This document shows positions 10,880 through 23,700 of a DNA stretch of 64,000 nucleotides, in pieces. The notes below the pieces were generated by a model. That model had not been told where the DNA came from. It did no database searches and was given only the letters and a program-made list of their open reading frames with translations. The number at the start of each line of letters is the position of its first letter. Within the stretch, counting starts at the first letter, position 1. Both the position numbers and the translations under genes were made by a program. The DNA is from Symsagittifera roscoffensis (lineage: Eukaryota; Xenacoelomorpha; Acoela; Convolutidae): positions 11,454,517 through 11,518,516 of the forward strand of contig NC_087066.1 in NCBI RefSeq assembly GCF_963678635.1. Reading direction: 5' to 3'.

Positions 10880-12610
10880 AAGTCAGGCATGGTGGATCTA
10901 GGTGGATCTGTGGTGGATCTAGGCACGGTGGATCGAGATTAAAAGTGCCTCATATCTGGGGTGGATTTAGAATTTTTTCGAGGGGGGGCCCGGATTTTCA
11001 AAAATTGTTCGAAATTTTGTCGACTTTTTTTTAGGTCGACCAAATTGGTTTTCCGAGCTCTCCCAAAGCTCTAAATAGTGCCTGTTTTGGCCAAATTGTC
11101 TGTGCCGCAGGCAATATTTTGAAAAAAAACAGGCCAAAAAGGCGTTTTTAGGCACTATTTGGAAAATTTTTACCAAAAAATGGCATTTTTTCGTGCGCGC
11201 GTTCCCCCCTTAAAATAAGTATATTTTGGCTCCGTTAAAGCAAGTATATATTGCCGCCCCCCCCCCCTAAATCCACCCCTGCCTCATATTTATCTCTTGG
11301 AGTAATTTTTTATGCTTTTTAAATTTCTAATGAACGTAATACAGAAAAAATATGTTAAAAAAATTACTTTTTTCAAAGGTTTTGCAAATACCTAATTATT
11401 GCGCAGTTTTTTTTCGCAGCTGTAACTATACACACTGGGACTAATATACTTTCTAACGCCTTTGGTGTTTCTTCATTCTTAAGTTCATTAAATTTGATGA
11501 AAAGTATCAAGTGTACTAGGCTTCAAAAAAGTGAAAGATCAAGCAAAGATAGTAAATGTAATACAGATGATATATATGAGCCCCTTCGTGTTATGGAAAC
11601 GTTGAAAAAGAGGACTGAGAAGCGAGAAGTAATTTTATCAGAGTGAAAATGTGTTTCTCTGTACTTGCAACAGTGGACACTTGCAACTTTGCAATTTTGC
11701 ATTTTTGAATTGCCAAAATTGTTTAGATTTTCAGCTGAAATTTTTGTAGATCTCCTAAGGAAAAGAACTGATTAGGAAACTCAATGTTCTTTGAAAATCA
11801 AAATTTTTTGCAATTATCAGCTCCATACTGAGCTCTAGCGCTGAAAGATTTTTCTGTTAAAAAGATGAATAGATGGAAACTTGGAAAGACTCAAACTTGG
11901 AAAGTCCTGGATATCTTGGCTATAATTCTGTTTGAAGAAGGGTTTAATTAGCAATAAAACCTCGAGAAACAATTTTTGTTTAGTTCGCTGAGACCAAAAA
12001 TACCTCAACAAAGAGGAATAGATTACTTGCTCCAAACGTGAGACAAATGTCTCATAATTTTGATGATAACAATTAGTACATGTAAAAAAAAATTGAGTGC
12101 AGCTGATATACATCTAAATTAACATGGATGAAACATGACATGCTCTTTGCAAATTAGATACATAAAAAAGATATAGTTATCAATGTTTGATGCAAATTTT
12201 ATATGTAGAACAGGGTAATGATGTTTTTATTAGCGAAACTCATAAAAATACAGAACCCTTCACTATAATATCGAATCTTTTTTGAAATGACTTTGATTAT
12301 TATCTAGAATCTCTAAAAATTGCTTATTCTACTAAACATGTAGTATCTGACGACTTCAATAATGATCTGCAGGAAAAAAAGTAGTAGCGAGAAAAAAAAA
12401 TTGATTGTATAATTTTTTCAGTTATATGGCTGAAAACAGAAAAATTTCAATGTCTCATTATGATTAGTAGAACCAAACTCAGCTTGTGAATGATTGTAGC
12501 TTGCGACAAAATTAAGTTTAAAAATTCTCCCGAGGCCAAAATTCCCACCATTTTTTGGGGCTATTCGCAAGCGATGTATAGTCATTGATGTAGGGTCGGT
12601 TTGTTCCTAC
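10880..12610. repeat. Old duplicated segment, copy A
   Basis: Several stretches line up in order with 12715-15340: the TCAGGCATGGTGG block, the CTTGGAGTAATTTT block, the region near 11560 (ACAGATGATATATATGAG against ACAGATGACATAAATTAG at 13761), and 12230-12600 against 14870-15340. Divergence is high. The MITE at 10956-11279 is inserted in this copy only. Confidence 0.6.
10956..11279. mobile_element. MITE with 13-bp inverted ends and 10-bp target duplication
   Basis: Ends are GGGGTGGATTTAG (10958-10970) and CTAAATCCACCCC (11267-11279). TGCCTCATAT occurs immediately outside on both sides (10946-10955 and 11280-11289). It encodes nothing. Related sequence is at 38950-39370 (opposite orientation) and 2105-2310. 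A 9-10 bp duplication is typical of Mutator-like elements, whose transposase remnants occur at 1-315 and 6001-6730; that assignment is inference. Confidence 0.75.
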
Positions 12611-12714
12611 CTGACGCATCTTGGCTCGCGATGCAGTATAAACTACATGTGATTGTTTCTTATAAAAATTTTCAGAGAAGAAATTGAAAAACTTTTGCTG
12701 TGACTTCTAGCTTT

Positions 12715-15340
12715 AAATTCAGGCAGGGTGGTTCTCGAATTTTTCTGAGATAAAAAAACGCCTCACATTTTTTTTCTTGGAGTGATTTTGTTTTGCACTT
12801 GAAATTGAAACAGACAGATCTAATATAGACCACAATTTACAAACATTAGGGGCAAACGATTTCAGTTATTTTTTATGAATGTTTGATTGATTGTTTTCAA
12901 AGAGTCAAAAACTTCTTTTGGGTCTGCAACCTACCCTCTTCATCACTTACAACAATTCTCCTTGTTAAATATTGAAACAAAACAAGTTCTGCAGGTATGG
13001 AAGTGCTAGTTATTATTATCTGAAGGAAATTTTTCAAATAACACGACTACTTTTTCTTTGAATGAAGGAAGTAAAAACTTGCTATTCGTGAGAAACATTA
13101 AAACATAGCCTACTGACAGTTGGAGAAGAGTAATGAATGCAAGGAAACCAAAAAACCAGCTTTTGAATATCGAAATAAAATTAGATGGTCCTAAAACTCT
13201 TTAAGTTTGTAGAATAATTTACGATGGACACTTTTTTTGTTACATTCAACCCAAATTGAGAAAACTGGATCAATAGGTAAAACTTTTATATCGCTGGGAA
13301 ATCTGATAATTAATTTTCATTTTCAAAATTAGAACTCGATCACGTTTTTTGTAGCCTTCACAATTCATACTACAACTCAAGCCGCAAAAAAAATCAAAAC
13401 TCAGCGTGAAAAATTTTTAGGATTTTTTCCTGAAAAAAAAACAAACAAAAAAATCAGCAAGACTTTTATAAGGGTCTTCACAACGTTCATTACTCCTAAT
13501 ATTAGCAAAAATGCTTTCTATCTTTTTACATTCAATTAGACTCCCAAAATCACCTAATTCCAGCCTTTTCAGTTTTTGCAAAAGCCTTATACTTGATATG
13601 TTTTATTCAAAGCTGTGTATATACTATTTGACACTGAGTAGGTTTTTATAACTATTAGCGTTTGGTCATAACTTAGCACATTAGGTTTAATAAAAAGCAT
13701 AAATTGTATATGGCCTCGCTCGTAGGAAAAAAAGATCAACTGAATGCAATAAATGTACTACAGATGACATAAATTAGCGCCTTCCTGTTAAGAAGATGAG
13801 AAATGATTAGCTCATTGTGAAAATGGGCTTTTTTTGTACTAACAATTCGTGACCTGGGCAACAAAAGTACATCCCAATTAAGTTTATTGCAGACACGGAC
13901 AAAACTTTAGAGGCGATGATTGTAAAAAGCCAACAAGGAAATAGTACTGACACGAAACGGAGTTTCAACTAAATTTCAAAAGGCTGTTAAAAGGGGGCAA
14001 AAAGATGATAAGAAAACTCCGAAGAGTTTCAAATGACATCGACGTACAAAAGCAAATTCACTGAGACAAAGAAGAGGTGAACACAAAACAATTGATGAAA
14101 TTGATGAATCTTTGCTTGGAAACCAATCAGCTAACCAATTATTATTTCTGTTTCTGTTTGGTTTATTGGAAAGCATTAAACTCAACATATTGACATTTAA
14201 AACTGTTCGTGAAAAAACCTCATTTTAACAGTTTTTTCACAAATAATTGTTCCAACAGTAGCATTTACTTACGACTAAAAGTATGTTATTAGAACCAAAC
14301 ACTAAGTATCAAAAAATAAAACCAAGTTTCGATTTGAATCGATGTTTTCAAGTAGTTTCATTTTTAATTTTGAAACTGTCAGCAAATTCTTGTACCATTT
14401 GGCTTGAATCGACAAAATTTGTTGCGAATTGCAACTCAATTTGTTGTAGATTTTGTAATAAAAACGGTACTGATTAAAAAGCTCAGAATCGTTCAATAAT
14501 CATAGTTTGTTGCAAGTATCAGCGACAGAGTGAGCTCTAGCGTTAAATATTTTTCGTATAAATGTTTGAATATATGGAAAATGAGAAAACAAAATTGTAA
14601 AAACTGCGAACGTCTCTTGGATACCATAGCATTTAATCGGTTTGAAATAGGCTTAACTAACCAGGGAGAAGTACCTTGCTTGCTTCAGACATGAGACCTA
14701 TGTCTCATGTTTTTGATGATAACGATTATTGCATACAAAAAATTACAATGCAGCTGCCATTCATAAACATTAACATTGATAAACATGGAATTTTATTGGG
14801 AAATTGGATACACTAAAAGTATATATTCATCAAAATTTGGTTACAAACATTATATGTAAAACAAGTGGATGTTATTTCTCTTAGCCAAACAAAAGAAAGT
14901 GGGGAAGTAAAAGACTTATGTTTGTTAAGCTCCAATTTTCAACAGTTTTTTTCCAAATAAAAACTTTAAAATTTGCCTTAACCACGTTATACAAAGCTTC
15001 TCACTGTAAACTGGAATCTTTCTTAAATGACATTAATTACTATCTAGGACCACTAAAAACTGATAATCGTACCAAACTTGTAATATGCGGCGCCTTCAAA
15101 AATGATCTGCAGGATAACAGTAGCGCGAAAAAAACTGATTGTATAATGTATTGGTTAAATGGGATAAAAACACAAAATTTTCAAAATCTCATTATGATTT
15201 TTAGAACCAAACTCAGCTTGTGAGTGTTTGTAGCATTTGACAAAATTAAGTTTAAAAAATCAGCCAGACGTCATAGCTCCCATCATTCTTCGATGGGAAC
15301 CAATCCCGACGCCCTTAGTTTCCATCATTTAGGGCTATTT
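12715..15340. repeat. Old duplicated segment, copy B
   Basis: Diverged counterpart of 10880-12610. At 12758-12767 it reads CGCCTCACAT once, where copy A has TGCCTCATAT on both sides of the MITE, so it serves as an empty site. It includes the open frame 14918-15223. Confidence 0.55.
14918..15223 (+). pseudogene. Unknown duplicated ORF, best-preserved copy (101 codons)
   Basis: Not recognised. The protein is hydrophobic at the start (MFVKLQFSTVFF) and then helix-like (ALTTLYKASHCKLESFLNDI). The frame is mirrored in neighbouring copies at 15453-15635 (open, no ATG), at about 15930-16110 (stop inside) and at about 12300-12400, where NDxxYY, TKHV and LQ positions persist. It could be an unknown gene family decaying in place, or the ORF of an unclassified element. 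Confidence 0.3.
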
Positions 15341-16135
15341 GCAAGCGATTGAAGTTCTTAATGGCATTTGTCTTAGCGAAACTAATAAAAGTGGGGAAGT
15401 ATCAAAACTTATAATTGGTTTGCTCCAAAATTTTACAGTTGTTTTGAAATAAACATTCCAAAAAATTGCACTTACCACAGTATACAGAGCTCTTCAACAC
15501 AAATTTGAATCTTTTCGAAATGACATTGGTCACTATGAAAAATTGCTAAAAATTTATAATCGTACTAAGCATGTAGCATATGACGAGTTAAAAACTCATC
15601 TGCAGGTTAAGGGCAGCGCAAAAAAAATTGAATAGGGTTTTGTTCGAAAACAAAAATTTTCAAAATCTCATTATGATTATTAGAACCAAACTCAGCTTGT
15701 GAGTGTTTGTAGCATGTGACAAAATTAAGTTTAAAAAATCAGCCCGACGTCATAGCTCCCATCATTCTTCGATGTGAACCAATCCCGACGCCCTTAGTTT
15801 CCATCTTTTAGGGCTATTCGCAAGCGATTGAAAGTTCTTAATGGCATTTGTCTTAGCGAAACTAATAAAAGTGGGGAAGTAAAAAAACTTATAATTGGTT
15901 TGCTCCAAAATTTAACAGTTGTTTTGAAATAAACATTCCAAAAAATTGCACTTACCACAGTATACAGAGCTCTTCAACACAAATTTGAATCTTTTTGAAA
16001 TGACATTGGTCATTATGAAAAATACCTAAAAATTTATAATCGTACTAAGCATGTAGTATATGACGAGTTAAAAACTCATCTGCAGGTTAAGGGCAGCGCA
16101 AAAAAAAATGAATAAGTTTTTGTTCGAAAACAAAA
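15180..16135. repeat. Tandem duplication of a 479-bp unit
   Basis: TCAAAATCTC starts at 15181 and again at 15660, and the two units are nearly identical throughout, including GTCATAGCTCCCATCATTCT and GGCATTTGTCTTAGCGAAAC. A more diverged copy lies just upstream. Confidence 0.9.
15453..15635 (+). pseudogene. Second copy of the unknown duplicated ORF
   Basis: Open for 60 codons without an initiating ATG: ALTTVYRALQHKFESF aligns with ALTTLYKASHCKLESF of the 14918 copy, followed by LLKIYNRTKHVAYDEL. An in-frame TAA at 15450-15452 precedes it. The third copy has a TGA at the FESF position. Confidence 0.3.
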
Positions 16136-18010
16136 AGTCGACAAAAATAGTAGAATCACAAACTGCTGTGTTGATGCATTTGCTTAAAACAATTCAAGGC
16201 AGATCAAGTTTGGTCCTGTTTGACCTAGTGAATTTAAATGACAAGCTTTTAGAGCTCTCAGAAACAACACTTTGGTAGAGGTCTGATAAAGGAGCTGAAT
16301 TTTTGAAAATCAATTTCTATTTTTAGATCTCTGTCATAAAATAGAAGGTTGAAGAAAGAGTATAATCGAACATTTTGAAATTATAAACGGCTCAACTGAT
16401 AACTTCCTACCACTGAAACTAATTTATTTGCATCCGTTATATAACAATGATAGCCGGTCGCTGTTTAAGTAGCATAATTTTTCCGGGCTTATTCGCATGA
16501 AAACGGAAGTAAAAACTTTTGGTTTTAGAAACTATAAAAAAAATTCAATTTTTGTGCAATATTCTTTTTGCCAATTTTCATGTATTTTTCATGTATTTTT
16601 TTTTTTCATGTAAAATTAAGTTTATTTTAGCTAAAAATCTCAAGAAACAAAAATCTGATATAACAAGCGTAACTCAATTGCGTTTTTAGCTCGAAATAAG
16701 ACTACATCTCGACAATTTCAGACCACTTATTCTCAACACAGGGACAATTTCTTGAAAAAATTTTAATGTCATTCAAATCACACTTGAGATTGCTTCAATT
16801 TAGTATATATCACTCCTCCTATTTCAATGAAAATTTTTTTTTCGTACCTGATTTTGAATTGAAAATAAAGAAGGAAACAAAAACTATTTGATAAACCAAA
16901 AGAAGCAACCAAAATTAGAAATCAAGACTGAGGAAAAGTGCGAAAAAGTAATGAGAGAAACTAAGTTAAATTTCTATGGAAACAAACATAAAACAAATAG
17001 AAAACGAGGTTCAAGTAAACTCCCTAAAAATATGTCAAATTTTACTCGAACTTGCAGAAGAAGTCCCTATTTACAACATTGGTTTTTATGCTTATGCGAA
17101 AATGTTTAACACATTTTAATATTGTAAAATTTGGTAAAAATTTTCAAAAAATCAGTATGAACGTAAAATATAAATGATTCTTTGTAAGAGCTTCCTAGTA
17201 AAACCCAAATGTTCTAAAAAAACCAGTGGGCGCAGTAGAATGGCCGGCTTACGGGTTTATTGAGTTTTTATTGGGTTGATCGAAAATGATTGACAATAAC
17301 TTCATTGGGGGCATTTTTATTCATCTTTCTAAATATAAATATGAGGCATTATTCATCTCAAGAAAACCTAGGTCTATCCTGCCTGACTTTATTGCAATAA
17401 ATCAAGGCAAAAATTTTTCAATTTTTTCTGAAAATTTTTTAACGAAACACTCATATGTAATTTTTCTTATTTTGCATTTAAAATTTGGCATGGAATGAAA
17501 AGTTCAGATTTTATTTAAAATTTTCTTTTTTGTTTCTAGCATTCACAAAATTTGCGTCGGGCTGTATTCAGATTTAATTTTAACAGCATCAAAAACTCAC
17601 AGGAGGTCAACTGAGGGGTCATATTTAAACAGTCTGCGCAATGAAATGTTATTTAAACAGTGTTTTCGAAAAAAAAACAAGCAGTTGTCCAAAATTGGAC
17701 CGACTTTTTCCAGACTCTTATCTAGCTTAGATACATGTGTACATTTTGCTTAACACGGATCTACAAATTTTCACATGAAACTATAATTAATGTTGATCGA
17801 TGTTTTTATAACGGAAGATTTATTTTTATAAAAGGAAAAATTTATTGCTTTTGCAATTATTTATTTCGTTTATAAGTGTGGCCATCCGATATCATTCTGA
17901 GATACTTGCAGAGCAACCAGCTCTTTTCGTTATCTTTTTACATTAATTTTAGGGTAAAATTTATTGTCAACGGTTATATGTTTTAAAAGTTTTTGTTCCG
18001 ACATTCGAAG
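16136..18010. other. Non-coding stretch
   Basis: AT-rich sequence without a convincing gene. About 16730-16880 weakly resembles the dispersed repeat C (GGGACAATTT, CAAATCACAC). Frames at 16888 and 17286 look like chance ORFs. Confidence 0.45.
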
Positions 18011-18018
18011 AAAGTGAC

Positions 18019-18216
18019 GGTTCTTTTCTTTTTTCCTCCACTTCTCCAATTTTTCATTTTCAATTTCGTTTTACGTGTTAGAACGGCTAAATGCGTGACA
18101 TTACGATGTAAAGTCTGAAGACCAAATTTGCTTACAATTGTTTATTTATACATGATAACAATGTTAAAGTAGTTTTTCAAAATTTAAATTTAAATGTGGG
18201 GAAGTGAAAAAGAGCC
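18019..18216. mobile_element. 198-bp hAT-like MITE
   Basis: Starts GGTTCTTTTC and ends GAAAAAGAGCC as imperfect inverted repeats. Flanked by perfect 8-bp duplications AAAGTGAC (18011-18018 and 18217-18224). The element at 58366-58563 has the same length and the same terminal sequence. An 8-bp target duplication is the mark of the hAT superfamily. No coding capacity. Confidence 0.8.
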
Positions 18217-18224
18217 AAAGTGAC

Positions 18225-19253
18225 GGAACAATTGTGCTCGTGCTCCTTTTTTACAAATAATGTTCGACTTTAAAACTAACCTTTTTCGACGAATTTTTCT
18301 TATATCAGCTGAATCGTATTGTTGTCTTGAGCTCAAATTTTAAAAGACATTTTTTTGTAATCATTTTTTATAACATTAAGGGTGTTTAGATTGCAAATCT
18401 GGCCAATTTTGGATAATTAGTGTGCGATATATTTCATGCAATTAATGCGTATGTGGAGGTTTAATCCGTCTCAGAAATGGTTCCAACTTAAATTAAGCAT
18501 GCTATTTGATCTCTTTAAAAATATTGTATACGCTTAATATATCATTAGTTACTTTAGCATGTGTGGGGTGATGATTTTCACTAAAACCTGAAAAAAGTTG
18601 TCACACAATGCGATATGTGCCAAGATGTGAACAAATTTCGAGATGCAATTTAAGCTGTTATTTATCTGGTATAAAGCAATTGTGAAAACATGTATTGAAA
18701 AAAATTATCACAAGTTCAGTATGTAATTTCAGAACATAGTGCAATTTTGGAAATAGTAGTGCGCTATCTCTCCTAAAACAATCAACTAAAACTAATTAGA
18801 AAGAAATAAAGTAGCATGTTACCGTTAAATCTTTGTCTTATATGTGTTCTTTTTCAACATTTTGAGAAGCGTTTTATACCAGTTAAGCAACAGCCTATAT
18901 TGCAACTCATTTTCAGCTAAGTTTCCTTATCGTGCAGCTATTTTTCAGATATTGCACTACTGATTCAACTATTGCACAGAAACACGTCTCTTTTATTTAC
19001 TATTTTTTTGCTTAATTCTACAAATAAAGCACGAAAACATATTGCATGCAAGCGTTTTGTGCACTAATTATTACTGAGATCGAGAATTATTTTTGTTAAG
19101 CATTTGAAATATCAATTCATTTAAAGCACTGTCAACAACATTTTTTTTGTCTCGCACAAATATTTCCAAAAGTTCTGATTTAGCGTTACATGTTAAATCA
19201 ACCTATGCAAGTGGACCCCCTTAAGCGCAAACTCAGGTGTTTACTTTCTGAAC
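18225..19253. other. Non-coding stretch
   Basis: AT-rich and without a gene. Scattered short repeats such as TAGTGCAATTTTGG and TATTGCACTACT suggest old repeat debris. A partial extra copy of the fold-back end (AGTGGACCCCCTTAAGCGCAA) is at about 19210-19230. Confidence 0.4.
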
Positions 19254-20383
19254 ACACTTGTGGACAAAATTAAGCGCAAATTTTAAATTTTAATCTTTAA
19301 AAAGCTTGTTTTCAATGTACATTTTGTGCAAAATTTCCTTCAAAATTCAGTAACATTTTTACATTGACCGAGAGCAGATGATCAGAGCTACCATCTGTGA
19401 AAGTATCAATAATGGTTTTAACGACTAATCAATGTAATCCTGGTCTGAAAATACCAGTTTTCCTCATTTGCCTCAAGTTTTGCATCGTAGTGAAATCTTT
19501 CTTGAATAAACGGAGTAGAAAAAGTGTTCATGCAACATAAAACATTCTCAGCGAGAAAATGGAAACAATCAGTGTGAATTTTTTAAACTAAACTCAGACG
19601 TTTGTTACGTATTCACGCAAAGTAAACAACCTAGTGCAGATGGGGAAACCTGGCAATTTCAGACCCGCATTACATTGCTTAGTAATTGAAACCAAATATT
19701 GACACTTTCACTGGTGGTAGCTCTGATCATTTGCTCTCGATCAATGTAAAAATTTCACTGAATTTTGAAGGAAATGTTGTCCAAAATGTACATCGAAAAC
19801 GGGAATTATAGAGAATAAAATCCTGAATGTGCGCTTAATTTTGTCTACTAGCGTAGCTTTTTTTGTCCATTTTAAACAACATTTATTTCAATTTTCAGCA
19901 AACTTTTTACATAGACCAAGGGCAAATCATCAGAGCTACCCTCTTTGAATCTATCAACATTTGGTTTCAAAGACTTCCCAATGTAATCCGGGTCTAAGAA
20001 AGCCAGGTTTCCCCATCTTCACTAAGTTTTTCAATCTGCATGAAAAACTAAGAAACAGCCTAGTTTGGTTAAGTTTTCACACAGATTATTTCAATTTTTA
20101 CCGTGAATGTTTCACGTTACATACACATTCTTTTACTCCGCTTGTCAGTGAAAGAGTTCACTACTTAGCAAAACTTCGTGCAGATGAGGAAACCTGGCAT
20201 TTTTAGATCCGGGTTACAATGGTAAGTCTTGGAATCCAAATATTGATACTCATAAAGGGTAGCTCTGACCAGTTGCGCTTGGTCAAATTAAAAATTTTGC
20301 AGAAAATCGAAGTAAAAATTGTCTAAAATGGACAGAGAGTAAAAAACTTGAATTCATGTCTAACTTTCTTTGTCCACTAGTGT
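19254..20383. mobile_element. Composite fold-back element with Tc1/mariner-like ends
   Basis: The outer ends ACACTTGTGGACAAA (19254-19268) and TTTGTCCACTAGTGT (20369-20383) are inverted repeats with one mismatch. Inside are two related palindromes: 19262-19490 against 19625-19850, and 19865-20020 against 20180-20345. Each arm has the block ATCAGAGCTACC or its complement. The GTGGACAAAATTAAG type of end suggests a non-autonomous Tc1/mariner relative; this is inference. Confidence 0.65.
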
Positions 20384-20396
20384 ACTAATAAAACTC

Positions 20397-20404
20397 TATA
20401 AAAA
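20397..20404 (+). promoter_or_regulatory. Possible TATA box upstream of the candidate glycoprotein gene
   Basis: TATAAAAA lies 145 bases before the ATG at 20542. In AT-rich DNA such a match is common, so it is only suggestive. Confidence 0.25.
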
Positions 20405-20541
20405 TTGCGAAAAAAAATTGACATCAACGAAAACGAAGAATTGAATTGATGAAGAATTTTTAGTGAACCAGAAGTAGTTTATTCTGCAACATTTTTTGAA
20501 AGAAAGCACGTTTGTCATTTAAAGAGGCATAGAAGTACAAG

Positions 20542-20758
20542 ATGTGTACAATATTATCAGCGTGGATTCTGCTTGCTACTTCTTCATTTCTCCTATTCAG
20601 ACAAACATCCTCTCCTATGGAAGAAACTGAAAATAACACTCAAGTCGATATCTCGATGTCTAACGAGACCAATCACCCGCCTACCAATTCATCAGAGGGT
20701 CTACCCTCTATTGATCTATTAAATCAGATGTCCCCATTGAAGCTATCGCCGCCTGAAG
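20542..20758 (+). CDS. Candidate glycoprotein exon 1 (signal peptide)
   Basis: Opens with ATG and a hydrophobic leader, then a Ser/Thr/Asn-rich segment with three sequons, ending at CCTGAAG before GTTTGC. The intron to exon 2 would be 10.3 kb or 16.8 kb. Confidence 0.45.
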
Positions 20759-23700
20759 GTTTGCACATTCATCTGCTCTGTAATAAAAATGAACATTTTT
20801 TATTGCGTTATACGTAACTTATTATTGCGTTTTTTTGTCGACTGCTTCTTGCATTTTTGCTCCGACCATTGAGAATGGGGATTATTTTTGTCTTCGGGTG
20901 TTTTCGTTTTTTTTTTCATTTTTTTTCTACGCACAATTCGGTACTACAATTGATCATCCGAATAGTTTGCTTGATATATGTTAAAGAAATCTCTTCAGTC
21001 GTGAGTCGACGGACTTTTAAATGTTTCCAAAAAATTTTCTGTGTCGATAAAAACCGGTTGGAAACTTTTGATTTTTTGTATAATTTCGAGCAAATAATAT
21101 AAAACTTTTCAGTTCCAAGCCCGTTAAATTAGTTTTCGAAAATTATAGCGTCTTTGTTTGAGAAAAGGTTACAAAATCAAAAAACAATTCGGCAAAATAA
21201 ATGAAAAAAAAATTCAATTTTTTTTTATTTTTTTAACCATCTTTTAACTTTTTGTTGCCTTTGTTTTTGAGAAAGTTCATCAAAAATATTGAAAAAAATG
21301 GGTTATAATTTTTTTGAATTGTTTTAATTGAAATTTTTGATGAGGAAGTTTTTTGTCAGTTGCACCTAATTTATTACTACGATTAATGTCCTAGACTTTC
21401 AATCAGATCTTTCATCACTGCACGAACAAAAACAATGCAATTTGAAAAAATTGAAGTTTATTTTGCTCGTAACATTCTGAGCTAATTTGAAAATAGAGTT
21501 TTTCAGTATATATCAAAACCATTATAAATTTTGCAATATTAAGAAAGCACCATTATTTTTTCAAAAGCTTATGTTTGAGCAGTTTATCAATTCGCTTCTA
21601 CAGCTTTTGTCAAACAGACAAAATATTCTGTGCCAAACTTCAGCATTCGATCAGTGATATTCTGGGCCAGATTGAACACGCAGTAATCTTTGCGTTTTCT
21701 TTACCGTCCCGTTAAAACTAAATCTTACATATTCGAATGGTAAATTTTTAATGGTTTCTGGTATTTTGAGAAAATACATTTTTCAAATGCTCAAATTTCG
21801 GGGCCGTTCATTTGTTCATTGTTGAATACATTTCATTGATAAGCGGCAAAGGTTAGAGAAATTTTTTTAATGAAAAATTTGCGTAAAATTACAGTGTGTG
21901 AAAATCAGGATGTTGCTTAACTTTAATAACATTGTAATTTCACGCACTTATTTCAGTTTAAAAAAAAATCCTTGCGGCTTATCAGGGAAACAAAATACTC
22001 CAATATCTGGGCGACACTTTGTTTTCATTGTTTTATTTTAACTACACTTTTTGGCGTCTTTTAAACTTATTTTTTAAATAAAACAATACGTCAGTCGCCC
22101 ATCTGCAGATATTTGAGTATTTGAATTTAGTCTTAAACAATTTTCTTCGAAAACCGTTTAACATATTTTTTATTGTTCACTCATTTTATTGTTCAAGTAG
22201 TGATTGATTACTCAGTTCACTGAATTTTCTGCTCGAGAATGTAACTTTGTTGTCTTCTAGTAAAAACTGGATAGTTTTGGCTCGACCGGAAATTTCTACA
22301 AAAACACCGGAAATTTCTACAAAAACACCGGAAATTTCTACAAAAACACCGGAAATTTCTACAAAAACACCGGAAATTTCTATCAAAAAGTAAATCGAAG
22401 TTTGGCATGTTGTGAACGCGTCCCGGCTACGCTTACATTCGGCGCAGGAACTACAGTTGGTTGCTAACCATATTGCTCTGTTCATTTGGGATAAATGTTT
22501 AATAGTTTTAGTTTTGGGTGTTTTGATCTCTTAGCACGGAAAACAGGTAATCTTGTTTCAAACGTTCAGAAATTTATTTGCATACATTGTATCTTCTTAT
22601 GTAGGCTTTATTAGGTAAGTTTTGCAGCGTAGAAGATTTCAAAGTTCAAAAACTTTTAACGTGATTGAAGTTTTCTCCGGAGTTGGTAAGTCTGAAATAA
22701 AACTTCCAAAAAATAAACCGTTTGCTTTTTCCTTGACTTTCACAATTTTTCAACACTCTTATAGCTATGTTTTCGTTTAAGGTTTTTTTCGAGCTGAATG
22801 ATCAGGTATTCAAGCTAAATGCTAAAAGTATAAAAAAAAAAGAAAACAATAAGTATCTTAGACATGAGAGCTTTTAGCCACAATGAGTGGATGATTTTAT
22901 CAAGGATAGCCGGTAGCACAGAAAGTTCCAACATCATATTAAAAAAACATGCCTGTTCAAAGTGTTGTGTTTTTTTTTGTGTAGAGAAAATAAAACAAAA
23001 TTTAGCCAGTTTTTTTTTACTAATTTAAATAAACTACAGCTATTGTTGTAACTTAAAAAAGGTTAGAAAAGACTAAAAGACTAGTTTTCTTCTCGTTACC
23101 TTTTTAGACAATTTGTCTAAATTTCCATGCTTGAAAACAGCTTAAAATACTTCAATAAACTCTATATTGAAATTTTTATATATAAAAAAAGCTTAATATG
23201 ATGTATGTTCTCTGTTTGCTCGTTTTATTTACTCAAAATTAGACCCCAAAATCCGATTCAATTTAAAAAACTTAGATATTAATCAAAATCAATTCAATTT
23301 TTCGTAGTCAGTATGAAACTTGATGCTTCTGAAGTTGATTTAAAATTCATTATCTGAAAAACAAAAAATATGCTCTGCAATTAGAAAAAACAAACGAAAA
23401 AATCAAATAACTGATTTCAAAATTGCATGGTTTTTTTTTCAGGTTTCTCGATGGAATTGAAATTTTTCTATTGATCCTATTTTTTCAATTGAAGTTTTTT
23501 CTATCAAAGAACAAATGGACTGTTGCAATTCAATCAAGCTTTAAGAACGGTTGACAGTTTTCAAATGTCTCGTGATGTTCTATTAAAATGAAAAGAGCTA
23601 TTTTGATTCATGAACTTAAAACTTGAGAAACTAAACCATCTATCTGTTTGCTATTTTAAAAAAATATATCACATAAAAAAATGAGCATTTTCTAGTATTG

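Noticed and set aside
22186-22485. Minus-strand ORFs with a repeated heptapeptide
   Set aside because: Produced by the 21-bp minisatellite; flanking residues show no domain and the frames overlap each other.
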